Origin: UKL13-2 sp031394335
GTDB taxonomy: Bacteria > Pseudomonadota > Gammaproteobacteria > Burkholderiales > Usitatibacteraceae
Direction of reading: 5' to 3'
Assembly: GCA_031394335.1 (NCBI GenBank)
Contig: JANMXS010000034.1
Span: 1 to 14,489 of the forward strand
Length of the DNA stretch: 14,489 nucleotides
Positions 6,197 through 12,966 of the stretch are shown here, piece after piece. Under the pieces are notes generated by a model, which was not told the DNA's origin, did not search any database, and saw only the letters and a program-made list of their open reading frames with translations. Both the position numbers and the translations under genes were made by a program. The stretch's first letter is position 1. The number at the start of each line of letters is the position of its first letter.

Positions 6197-7431
6197 GACG
6201 TGAAGGCCCCCTGTGCTTCAAGTTCGGCACGCTCCTCGGCACCGATACCCAGTTCGGCCAGTACCGCTTCGGTATGTTCACCCAATAGCGGTGGCGGCAT
6301 GCGCACCTGCTGCGGCGTGCCCGACATTTTTACCGCAAAGCCGATATTCGGCACCTTGCCCTCTACCGGGTGATCAATCTCGATGCACATCTGGCGGTGG
6401 CGACCGTGTTCGCTTTCGAACGCTTCTGGATAGCTGAGGATCGGCCCGGCAGGAATGCCGACGGCGAGAAATTCATCGACCCACTCGGCGCTGGTTTTTT
6501 GCGCAAACGAAACTTCCAGCGCCTCGATCAACGCCGGGCGGTTGGCGAGGCGCAGCGAGATGGTTTTGAAACGTGCATCATCGAACAAATCCTGGCGCGC
6601 AAGCACGGTGCACAACTGCGTCCACAGTTTCTGATTAGTGGCGCCCATCACGAAGTATCCGTCCGACGCCTTTACCGCCTGGTAGGGGGCGCTCATGCGG
6701 TTGGCGGTGCCCAACGGTTCCGGCGGCTCACCCGTGCCCCAGTACTGCGACATATCCCAGATCGAAAACGCCATCGCCGAATCGAACAGCGAGGCATCGA
6801 TATACTGACCCTTGCCGGTGGCTTGGCGACCGATATAGGCGGCGAGCATCGCGTAGGTGGCGAACAGCGCGCAGCCGATATCGGCCACCGGCACGCCGGC
6901 CTTGACCGGCGGACCACCCGGATAGCCGGTCACGCTCATCACCCCCGACATGGCTTGCGCCATCAGGTCGAAACCGGGGCGGCTGGCCCAGGGGCCGGTT
7001 TGACCGAAGCCGGAAATGCTGGTGTACACCAGCGCGGGGTTGATGGCGCTCAAGGTCTCGTAGTCGATGCCCAGGCGTTTCATCACACCGGGCCGGTAAT
7101 TCTCGACCAGGATATCGGCTTGCTTCACCAGCCTGAACAACACCTCGCGCCCGGCTTTGGATTTCAGGTTCAAGGTGATGCTGCGCTTGTTGCGGTTCAT
7201 GTTGAGGAACCCCATGCTGTCGCTGCCCTTCATCTTGAAGCCCATCGAACCGCGCGTCTGGTCGCCGCCATCGGGCGGCTCAACCTTGATCACGTCCGCC
7301 CCCATATCCGCCAACAGCATGCAGGCATAGGGGCCGGCCATTACCTGACAGACATCGAGCACGCGCACGCCCGCCAACGGTAGCGGGCGGGGCTTTGTAC
7401 TCTCATTCATTACTGATTGTTTCCCGCTCAT
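6193..7431 (-). CDS. CaiB/BaiF family (class III) CoA-transferase
   Basis: A 412-aa product, the family's usual length. The family opening is LAGVRVLDVCQVMAGPYACMLLADMGADVIKVEPP (19-53). It continues with LNMNRNKRSITLNLK, ENYRPGVMKRLGIDYE, the GFGQTGP turn, RPGFDLMAQAMSG with the catalytic aspartate at D155, DIGCALFATYAMLAAYIGRQATGKGQ, DASLFDSAM and a C-terminal MPPPLLGEHT. Class III enzymes move CoA between carboxylic acids through an Asp-CoA anhydride/thioester mechanism, so this enzyme probably activates the acid captured by the neighbouring Bug protein. ATG at 7431 overlaps the Bug stop by ATGA; a second Met at 7410 is less likely because of that coupling. It ends in another ATGA overlap with the crotonase gene. 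Donor and acceptor acids cannot be read from sequence. Confidence 0.95.
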   Translation of the reverse strand: MSGKQSVMNESTKPRPLPLAGVRVLDVCQVMAGPYACMLLADMGADVIKVEPPDGGDQTRGSMGFKMKGSDSMGFLNMNRNKRSITLNLKSKAGREVLFRLVKQADILVENYRPGVMKRLGIDYETLSAINPALVYTSISGFGQTGPWASRPGFDLMAQAMSGVMSVTGYPGGPPVKAGVPVADIGCALFATYAMLAAYIGRQATGKGQYIDASLFDSAMAFSIWDMSQYWGTGEPPEPLGTANRMSAPYQAVKASDGYFVMGATNQKLWTQLCTVLARQDLFDDARFKTISLRLANRPALIEALEVSFAQKTSAEWVDEFLAVGIPAGPILSYPEAFESEHGRHRQMCIEIDHPVEGKVPNIGFAVKMSGTPQQVRMPPPLLGEHTEAVLAELGIGAEERAELEAQGAFTS

Positions 7432-8405
7432 GCCTCAACCTTGAGGCCGGCGTCCTTCACCACCTTGGCCCATTTCCTGAATTCATCCTGGATGAAGCTG
7501 CCAAATTTTTCGGTAGAGCCGCCGCCGTCCTCGGCGCCGTACTGCTCGAACTTCTCGGCCACATCCGGCATCGCCAGCACTTTGTTGATGTCTTCATTCA
7601 TGCGCTTGGCCATCGCCACCGGCATTTTGCCCGGGCCGACCAGACCGTACCAGGTGGTCGCTTCAAAACCGGGAAAGCCGGACTCGGCCATGGTCGGCAC
7701 CGTGGGGTGACCCACCGCACGCTTTTGGCGGGTCTGCGCCACCGCAATCACCTTGCCGCTTTTGACGTGCGGGGTCGCAGCGGTCATGGTGTCGAAGCTG
7801 TAATCGATCTGCCCGCCCATCAGGTCAATCAGCATCGGGCCGGAGCCTTTGTACGGCACATGGATGGCATCCACCCCGGCCGCGAGCTTGAACATTTCCA
7901 GCGCCAGGTGTTGCGCCGAGCCGGTACCGGCCGAGCCGAAGCTGATTTTTCCAGGATTCTTTTTGCACAGCTCGACCATGTCCTTGACCGTGCGCGCGGG
8001 CTGCTTTTCGTTGCAGACGAGCAGGTTGGGGGTGATGCCGACCAGCACAATCGGCGTGAAATCGCGCTCGACGTTATAGCTGATGTGCGGCATCAGCGCC
8101 GGCCCGATCGCATGGCTGTTGATATGCGCCATCAACAAAGTGGCGCCATCGCCGGGCTGCTTGGCGACATAGTCGGCGGCGATCATGCCGGTGGCGCCGG
8201 CCTTGTTCTCAACCACCACCGGGATGTTCCACATCACCGTGAGCTTCTGGCCAATCACCCTGGCAAGAATGTCGGTCCCGCCGCCCGGCGCGAAGCCGAC
8301 GATGATGCGTATCGGCCCGGTCGGCAGGGTCTGCGCCATCAGTGACGGGAAAGCCAGTGATGCGGCAGCGGCCGCGCTGGCGGTCATGAAGGATCTGCGT
8401 TGCAT
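7428..8405 (-). CDS. Bug-family tripartite tricarboxylate transporter substrate-binding protein
   Basis: A 325-aa product with strong GAGGAG 8 nt before ATG at 8405. Residues 1-25 (MQRRSFMTAS...SLMAQ) are a signal peptide. The RRSFM start resembles a twin-arginine motif, so Tat export is possible. Bug/TctC landmarks follow: PIRIIVGFAPGGGTDILARVI, VVENKAGATGMIAADYVAK, PDGATLL-like GDGATLLMA, HISYNVERDFTPIVLVG, GKISFGSAGTGSAQHLALEMF, HVPYKGSGPMLIDLMGGQIDY and ESGFPGFEATTWYGLVGPG. Bug proteins bind carboxylates in the periplasm. Many, as here, have no membrane TctA/B partner nearby. It is first in the operon, which makes it a candidate sensor/receptor for the acid that the next two enzymes process. 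The promoter should lie in 8406-8670. Confidence 0.95.
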   Translation of the reverse strand: MQRRSFMTASAAAAASLAFPSLMAQTLPTGPIRIIVGFAPGGGTDILARVIGQKLTVMWNIPVVVENKAGATGMIAADYVAKQPGDGATLLMAHINSHAIGPALMPHISYNVERDFTPIVLVGITPNLLVCNEKQPARTVKDMVELCKKNPGKISFGSAGTGSAQHLALEMFKLAAGVDAIHVPYKGSGPMLIDLMGGQIDYSFDTMTAATPHVKSGKVIAVAQTRQKRAVGHPTVPTMAESGFPGFEATTWYGLVGPGKMPVAMAKRMNEDINKVLAMPDVAEKFEQYGAEDGGGSTEKFGSFIQDEFRKWAKVVKDAGLKVEA

Positions 8406-8556
8406 GTGTTATCTCCTCGAGTTGTTTTATTGGTATGAAACGGCAAGAACGGAATAAGCCGCAGGCCCGATATATTTCCGGGCGCTGCTCGCAGCAATTT
8501 ACTGGAAATCCCGGACGTTCGTCGCCCCGCCATTTTTGGCCACGTTTGGTGATTGC

Positions 8557-8589
8557 GTCGCAGCGACTGACCCCATGGTGCCATGGCAC
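8557..8589. promoter_or_regulatory. palindrome pair, candidate operator of the Bug operon
   Basis: GTCGCAGCGAC (8557-8567) is a 5-bp inverted repeat with a single central base. GTGCCATGGCAC (8578-8589) is a perfect 12-bp palindrome. They lie 10 bp apart, 152-184 bp upstream of the Bug start and next to the AT-rich ATAAAATATAT. Position and symmetry suit binding sites for a dimeric regulator, but no regulator gene is in the window. Confidence 0.4.
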
Positions 8590-8670
8590 ATAAAATATAT
8601 CGAGCCGGGGCGGCACGATGTATTGCGCATGCTTGCAAAGCGCATGGAAAATTAACGCAGATCGCCATTG

Positions 8671-8710
8671 GGCGCGGCTCCCCGGCAATTTTTGGCCTGG
8701 GGGCCGCGCC
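8671..8710 (-). terminator. long GC-rich hairpin after tonB
   Basis: GGCGCGGC (8671-8678) pairs with GCCGCGCC (8703-8710), and CCCC/GGGG extend the stem inside. It begins 28 nt after the tonB stop at 8739. No immediate T-run follows on the minus strand (TTAATTTT comes about 18 nt later), so it may be a weak terminator or an mRNA 3'-end stabiliser. Confidence 0.45.
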
Positions 8711-8738
8711 AGAGCTGGACTTTCAATATTGGCGCAGC

Positions 8739-9365
8739 TTACTCCAGCCGAAACCAGAACGGCATCTCCACCGCCACATCCTGCCCTTGCGCGACGCAGC
8801 TGAGCTGTTTTACCGCGGCGACCACGGGGGCGTTGAACACGCGATTGCTTGAGCGGATGATCTGGACGCTGCGAATATCGCCTGCGGCACCGACGATGAA
8901 ACGCACCAGCACATCGCCTTGCAGGCCCTCATGTCGCGCCTGTGCGGGGTAGTTCACCGCCGAGCGGATCGACTGCGCGTTGGGACAGGCGATGCCGAGA
9001 ACGTTACTCGCCGGGCCGGCACGCTCGGTGATGGCGGGACCAGAATCCGCAGGTACCGGAGTCGCATCATGGTTCGACGTGATCCCCGTTGGCGGGACGA
9101 TTGGCGTATCCACCGAAATATCGGGCGGCGGCACCGTGACCGGCGCGGGCGCCTTGTTGTACGCCTTGGGCGGCCTGGCTGACGGCTCGGGAGGTTTGAC
9201 GATCTCGGTCGGAATCCAGGTCATCTCGGGGGGTATGGAAATCTTGACGTTGCTGCGCGCCAACCCGTACAGCAGCGCCATACCAATTACCACATGCAAA
9301 CCAAGCACGGCTGCCAAACCCGCAAAGTTGCCAACGGGGTTTCGTCGTTGCAGATAGAACTCCAT
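8739..9365 (-). CDS. energy transducer TonB family protein
   Basis: A 208-aa product. The start is ATG at 9365, since AAGGAG lies 7 nt upstream; upstream in-frame Met codons give an implausible extension. A short cytoplasmic start (MEFYLQRRNP) precedes one membrane helix at about 14-36. A Pro/Lys-rich periplasmic spacer spans 45-115 (KPPEPSARPPKAYNKAPAPV and PPPDISVDTPIVPP). The TonB C-terminal domain covers 139-208: YPAQARHEGLQGDVLVRFIV, GDIRSVQIIRSSNRVFNAPV, and C190 then VEMPFWFRLE. C127 and C190 could form a disulfide. TonB proteins transmit the proton-motive force from ExbB/ExbD to outer-membrane receptors, but neither ExbBD nor a receptor is seen here. The symmetric site at 9383-9407 may control it. 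Confidence 0.93.
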   Translation of the reverse strand: MEFYLQRRNPVGNFAGLAAVLGLHVVIGMALLYGLARSNVKISIPPEMTWIPTEIVKPPEPSARPPKAYNKAPAPVTVPPPDISVDTPIVPPTGITSNHDATPVPADSGPAITERAGPASNVLGIACPNAQSIRSAVNYPAQARHEGLQGDVLVRFIVGAAGDIRSVQIIRSSNRVFNAPVVAAVKQLSCVAQGQDVAVEMPFWFRLE

Positions 9366-9382
9366 CGCTGTCTCCTTCAGGG

Positions 9383-9407
9383 TTAATGACGGGCTTGCCT
9401 TCATTAA
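9383..9407. promoter_or_regulatory. inverted repeat upstream of tonB, candidate operator
   Basis: TTAATGA (9383-9389) and TCATTAA (9401-9407) are perfect inverted copies with an 11-bp spacer, an 18-bp centre-to-centre distance. The element lies 18-42 nt upstream of the tonB ATG, within the likely leader or promoter. It does not resemble a Fur box. No regulator is assigned. Confidence 0.4.
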
Positions 9408-9593
9408 ACGAACGAACGGATGGAAATGGTTTACCGGCCGACTATATTTATGCCGCGATGTGTGTTGGCAGACAGACCAAACACGGCCCGCCTGACTAAA
9501 TACTGGCAAGGCAACAGGTCACACTGCATCGTCGATTGCCGCGCCTGAGCGTACTGCAACCGGCATCGACCCACTTCACCTGAGGACTCCACC

Positions 9594-9866
9594 ATGACTC
9601 GCACCCGCCCCACGCCCGCCCCCAAGGTCAAGTCCCTGGACCAGCAAAAAACCGATTTCACATCAGAAGGTGCGCCACCACCGGGCAAGGTCGGGACTGC
9701 GGATCATGCGGCAGCCGCGCCTGTAATGCCTGCCGCGGACCCAGGGACAGTAGTCAGCGAGCCGATGCAGCAGGCGTACCGCGACATCTCGCGCGGACTC
9801 AAGGACACGGATCGTGGCGCCGAGGCGGGACGCACCTACAAGAAACTCAAAAAAGGCATGGATTAA
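9594..9866 (+). CDS. small hypothetical protein, 90 aa, Pro/Ala-rich
   Basis: ATG at 9594 has TGAGGA 7-8 nt upstream. The product starts MTRTRPTPAPKVKSLDQQKT and is Pro/Ala-rich and probably disordered to about residue 52. It then turns into a basic amphipathic helix (EPMQQAYRDISRGLKDTD, then GRTYKKLKKGMD). There is no signal peptide, membrane segment or cysteine. Predicted charge is strongly basic at both ends, so nucleic-acid or membrane-surface binding is conceivable but unsupported. It lies 32 nt upstream of the YXWGXW gene on the same strand and may share its transcript and terminator. The upstream stretch 9408-9593 carries the divergent promoters for this gene and tonB; I saw no clear hexamers. 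Confidence 0.78.
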   Translation: MTRTRPTPAPKVKSLDQQKTDFTSEGAPPPGKVGTADHAAAAPVMPAADPGTVVSEPMQQAYRDISRGLKDTDRGAEAGRTYKKLKKGMD

Positions 9867-9898
9867 TTTCTCAACTCACATCAAGGAGACAGATCATC

Positions 9899-10276
9899 AT
9901 GGAATTCCGCAAACCGCTACTCACCTTATTGATTACCGCGACGCTGGGCGGCGTATCGTTCTCGACGCAGGCACTCGCCGAGGTGGAAATTTTCTTCAAC
10001 CGGCCACCGCCACCGTTACGTATTGAAGTCGCTCCCAAGCCTCGCCATGGCTATTACTGGACCCCGGGCTATTGGGACGCAAAAGCCGACAAGCATGCAT
10101 GGCGCAGGGGCCATTGGGAACGCCAGCGTTCCGGCCACCACTATGTCGAGCCACGCTGGGTCGAACGCAACAACGGCTGGGCACTTGAACGCGGTCGCTG
10201 GAACCCGGGCGATCGCGATGGCGACGGTGTACCCAACAGCCGCGACCGGCAACCGGACAATCCACGCCGCTATTAA
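9899..10276 (+). CDS. YXWGXW repeat-containing periplasmic protein
   Basis: A 125-aa product with AAGGAG about 11 nt before ATG at 9899. A signal peptide occupies 1-28 (FRKPLLTLLITATLGG ... ALA). The mature part has a Pro run, FFNRPPPPLRIEV. It then shows aromatic repeats YYWTPGYWD (52-60), WRRGHWER (68-75), HYVEPRWVE and GWALERGRW, which define the WxPGYW/YXWGXW class found in proteobacterial envelopes. The end, DRDGDGVPNSRDRQPDNPRRY (105-125), matches a type-3-thrombospondin-like calcium loop (DxDxDGxxNxxD). The function of these proteins is unknown; envelope or extracellular location is inferred from the signal peptide. A strong terminator follows. Confidence 0.9.
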   Translation: MEFRKPLLTLLITATLGGVSFSTQALAEVEIFFNRPPPPLRIEVAPKPRHGYYWTPGYWDAKADKHAWRRGHWERQRSGHHYVEPRWVERNNGWALERGRWNPGDRDGDGVPNSRDRQPDNPRRY

Positions 10277-10307
10277 GCACTTTCGTTTTAAAGCGCATTC
10301 GTTGGTG

Positions 10308-10340
10308 GACCACGCCTGAGAGGGCGTGGTCTTTTTTTTT
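10308..10340 (+). terminator. intrinsic terminator of the YXWGXW gene
   Basis: GACCACGCC (10308-10316) pairs perfectly with GGCGTGGTC (10323-10331) and is followed at once by nine T. It isolates the two small plus-strand genes from the acylase gene downstream. Confidence 0.95.
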
Positions 10341-10477
10341 CGGGTCACAAAGCTCGCCCTGCCTGCAGGATTTTGTACTGGACCGGAATTCACCGCGAGG
10401 TTGTGCGGTAGCATACGAGCCAATTCGTCCGTCGCCATTCCACCCATTGCGCGTAAAACTGCTTGCAGCCATCGATC

Positions 10478-12925
10478 ATGAATTCATTTGCCGCGCGTCT
10501 TTCCATCCTTGCCTTCATCGCAATCGCCTTGTCAGGCCGCAGCACCGTGACCCAGGCGCAGGAGGCGGGTACCACAGCACCGGCGACCGCGACCCCAACC
10601 TGGACCATCAAGGTGGCAGGCCTGAAACAGGGCGCGCAGATTCTGCTGGATCGATGGGGCGTCCCGCATATTTATGCGCAAAGCCAGGACGATGCTTTTT
10701 TCGCGCAAGGATTCAACGCGGCACGCGATCGTTTGTTTCAGATCGACTTGTGGCGCCGCCGCGGCCTCGGCCAGATGGCCTCGGTGTTCGGTCCGGCATA
10801 CCTTGAACAGGATCGTGCCGCGCGCCTGTTCCTGTATCGCGGCGACATGCAGAAGGAATGGCATGCCTATGGCGACAACGCCGAAAAAATCAGCAAGCAA
10901 TTTGTAGCGGGCATCAATGCCTACATCGATTACGTCAACGCCGATCCGGCGAAGCTTCCCTTCGAGTTCCGCCGGTTTGGCTATGCGCCGGAGAAGTGGC
11001 AGGCCGAGGACGTGGTGCGCATTCGCAGCCATGGCCTCACCCGCAACCTGACCTCGGAAGTGGCGCGCGCCCAGGTGGTTTGCAAGGCCGGCTTGAAGGC
11101 GGACCACTTTCGCATCGGTCTCTCGCCGCAATGGGAAACCAAAATTCCACAAGGTCTCGATCCCTGCCTGCCGCCCGATGTGCTGCGCGTGTTTCAACTG
11201 GCCACGCAAGGTGTTTCGCTGGCCAAATCAGTCGCGCCCGGTGCGAAGGCAGAAAGCGAAAATCCGCTTCAATTCGCAGCATTTGAAAACAGTGAGGCGC
11301 CGCTGGAAGGCAGCAATAGCTGGGTCATCGCCCCGTCAAAATCCGCCACCGGTCGCGCGATCATGGCCAACGATCCACACCGCGCTTATTCAACGCCATC
11401 GCTGCGCTACATTGCCCATCTCAGCGCGCCCGGCATGGATGTGATCGGCGCCGGCGAACCCGCCCTGCCCGGCATCTCCATCGGCCACAACGGCACTATC
11501 GCTTTCGGACTCACCATTTTCAGCATCGACCAGGAAGATCTCTACGTCTACGCGCTCAATCCAGCCAACTCGCTGGAATACAAATACCGTGGCAAGTGGG
11601 AAAAGTTTGTGGTGCGAAAGGAATCGATTCCGCTCAAGGGTGCTGCGCCGGTTGAAGCGGACATGATGTTCACCCGACATGGGCCGGTGATCTTCATCGA
11701 GAAGGAAAAACAGCGCGCCTTTGCGGTGCGCTCCGGCTGGTTGGAGGCAGGCATGGCGCCCTACTTCGGCAGCATCGATTACATGTTCGCCAGAAACTTC
11801 CAGGAATTCAAGCGCGCCATGTTGCATTGGGGTGCGCCGACCGAGAATCAAGCCTATGCCGATACCGAGGGCAATATCGGCTGGGTGCTGGGCGGCCTCG
11901 CGCCGATCCGCCCCAACTGGGACGGGTTGCTGCCGGTGCCTGGCGATGGTCGTTATGAATGGGCCGGGTTTCTGTCGGGTGACAAACTGCCGTTCATCTA
12001 TAACCCGAAGCAGGGCTGGTTTGCCTCGGCCAACGAGATGAACCTGCCGAAAAATTACCCCTATAAAAAACACCCGCTCGGCTTTGAATGGCCCAGCCCC
12101 GCGCGCTTCAATCGCCTCAATGAAGTGTTGTCGCGGCCCGGCAAAATTTCGCTCGAAGATTCCATGCGCTTGCAAAACGATGTGCTGTCGGCCCCGGCGC
12201 GGCGCATCACCGCCTTGCTCAAGGATTTGAAACCGGCCGATCCCAGAGCCCAGTCCGCGCTGAAGCTGTTGAGCGGCTGGAATTTCATCGAGAACACCGA
12301 TTCGGCGCAGGCCGCGCTGTTTGAAGTGTGGTGGTCGCGCTACCTGGGTGGCGTGTTCAAGGAAGCGGTGTTGGGCACCACGGCTGCCGCCACCATGGGT
12401 AGCCCCGACGCCGAGGTGCTGATGCAGTCCCTTGAGAAACCGGAAACGGTGTTTGCACAGGACGCCATCGCCAAACGCAATCAAATCCTGCTCACCAGCC
12501 TCACCCTGGCATGGATGGATACGCAACGATTGCTCGGACCGGACCCTGCCCAATGGCAATGGGGCAAGCTGCATCGCAGCCTGATGGCACATCCATTTGC
12601 CACGACCGGCGATGAGGCCCTGCGCGCAAAATTGAACGTCGGCCCGTTTCCCAAAAACGGCAGCGCGCACACGCCCAACCAGTCCAGCTACGATGTGAAC
12701 AACTTTTTGCAGACTGGCGGGCCCTCATTCCGCGTCGTTATCGATGTCGGCAATTGGGATAACTCGCGTGCGGTCAATGCGCCCGGGCAGTCCGGCGATC
12801 CCGACAGTGCGCACTATCGGGATCTTGCGGAGATGTGGTTGAAGGGCGAGTATTTCCCGCTGCTCTATTCGCGCAAGATGATTGAGGCAGTCACCAAGGA
12901 GCGGATCGAATTGCTGCCGCAGTAA
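10478..12925 (+). CDS. penicillin acylase family (Ntn hydrolase) protein, possible acyl-homoserine-lactone acylase
   Basis: An 815-aa product from ATG at 10478 (numbering from that Met). The reading from TTG at 10463 would add five residues. No strong Shine-Dalgarno is visible. The signal peptide is about 1-28 (MNSFAARLSI ... TVTQAQ). The alpha-chain region shows ILLDRWGVPHIYAQ and AFFAQGFNAARDRLFQIDLWRRRG, then LGQMASVFG. The autoproteolysis site and nucleophile is Ser279 in EGSNSWVIAPSKSATGRAI, followed by MANDPH. Further beta-chain signatures are LPGISIGHNGTIAFGLT, the RHGPVI strand and PTENQAYADTEGNIGW, with the active-site Asn candidate N457. The C-terminus has DVGNWDNSRAVNAPGQSGDP and SAHYRD. 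Family members hydrolyse amide bonds of beta-lactams, cyclic lipopeptides or AHL signals in the periplasm. Length and GSN motif fit the PvdQ/QuiP/Aac range, but substrate cannot be deduced. It stands alone between terminators. Confidence 0.95.
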   Translation: MNSFAARLSILAFIAIALSGRSTVTQAQEAGTTAPATATPTWTIKVAGLKQGAQILLDRWGVPHIYAQSQDDAFFAQGFNAARDRLFQIDLWRRRGLGQMASVFGPAYLEQDRAARLFLYRGDMQKEWHAYGDNAEKISKQFVAGINAYIDYVNADPAKLPFEFRRFGYAPEKWQAEDVVRIRSHGLTRNLTSEVARAQVVCKAGLKADHFRIGLSPQWETKIPQGLDPCLPPDVLRVFQLATQGVSLAKSVAPGAKAESENPLQFAAFENSEAPLEGSNSWVIAPSKSATGRAIMANDPHRAYSTPSLRYIAHLSAPGMDVIGAGEPALPGISIGHNGTIAFGLTIFSIDQEDLYVYALNPANSLEYKYRGKWEKFVVRKESIPLKGAAPVEADMMFTRHGPVIFIEKEKQRAFAVRSGWLEAGMAPYFGSIDYMFARNFQEFKRAMLHWGAPTENQAYADTEGNIGWVLGGLAPIRPNWDGLLPVPGDGRYEWAGFLSGDKLPFIYNPKQGWFASANEMNLPKNYPYKKHPLGFEWPSPARFNRLNEVLSRPGKISLEDSMRLQNDVLSAPARRITALLKDLKPADPRAQSALKLLSGWNFIENTDSAQAALFEVWWSRYLGGVFKEAVLGTTAAATMGSPDAEVLMQSLEKPETVFAQDAIAKRNQILLTSLTLAWMDTQRLLGPDPAQWQWGKLHRSLMAHPFATTGDEALRAKLNVGPFPKNGSAHTPNQSSYDVNNFLQTGGPSFRVVIDVGNWDNSRAVNAPGQSGDPDSAHYRDLAEMWLKGEYFPLLYSRKMIEAVTKERIELLPQ

Positions 12926-12944
12926 GCCCGGCACATGGCCGGGC
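12926..12944. terminator. hairpin between convergent genes
   Basis: GCCCGGC (12926-12932) and GCCGGGC (12938-12944) form a 7-bp stem with a 5-nt loop directly after the acylase stop codon. No T-run follows on either strand, so it could be a rho-assisted or weak bidirectional terminator between the acylase and the convergent DUF418 gene. Confidence 0.4.
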
Positions 12945-12966
12945 CTGCTGAATCGCTTACCAGCAA

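Larger units (their letters stand above)
8406..8738. other. intergenic region between the Bug operon and tonB
   Basis: This is 333 bases without a credible gene. Reading frames here lack coding character, and those running into the Bug gene are in the wrong frame. It holds the Bug ribosome site, AT-rich ATAAAATATAT (about 8590-8600), two palindromes (8557-8567 and 8578-8589) and a long GC-rich hairpin near tonB (8671-8710). It must contain the Bug operon promoter and the tonB 3' end. I could not assign clear -35/-10 hexamers. Confidence 0.7.

Noticed and set aside
6370..7383. Long plus-strand reading frame (337 aa) opposite the CoA-transferase gene
   Set aside because: Its translation is His/Arg/Gly-rich with no recognisable domain, and the opposite strand encodes a full CaiB-family protein with catalytic Asp. 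It is an antisense shadow of GC-rich codons.
7395..8345. Long plus-strand reading frame (316 aa) opposite the Bug gene
   Set aside because: Same reason: the minus strand encodes a complete Bug protein with signal peptide and ribosome site, and the plus frame has a His/Arg-heavy shadow composition.
8209..8688. Minus-strand 159-aa frame upstream of and into the Bug gene
   Set aside because: It shares DNA with the Bug N-terminus in a different frame and lacks coding character; the Bug start has a strong GAGGAG site.
11390..12670. Minus-strand reading frame (426 aa) inside the acylase gene
   Set aside because: The plus strand carries an unmistakable Ntn-hydrolase. The minus translation is Arg/His/Gly-rich with no start signals.
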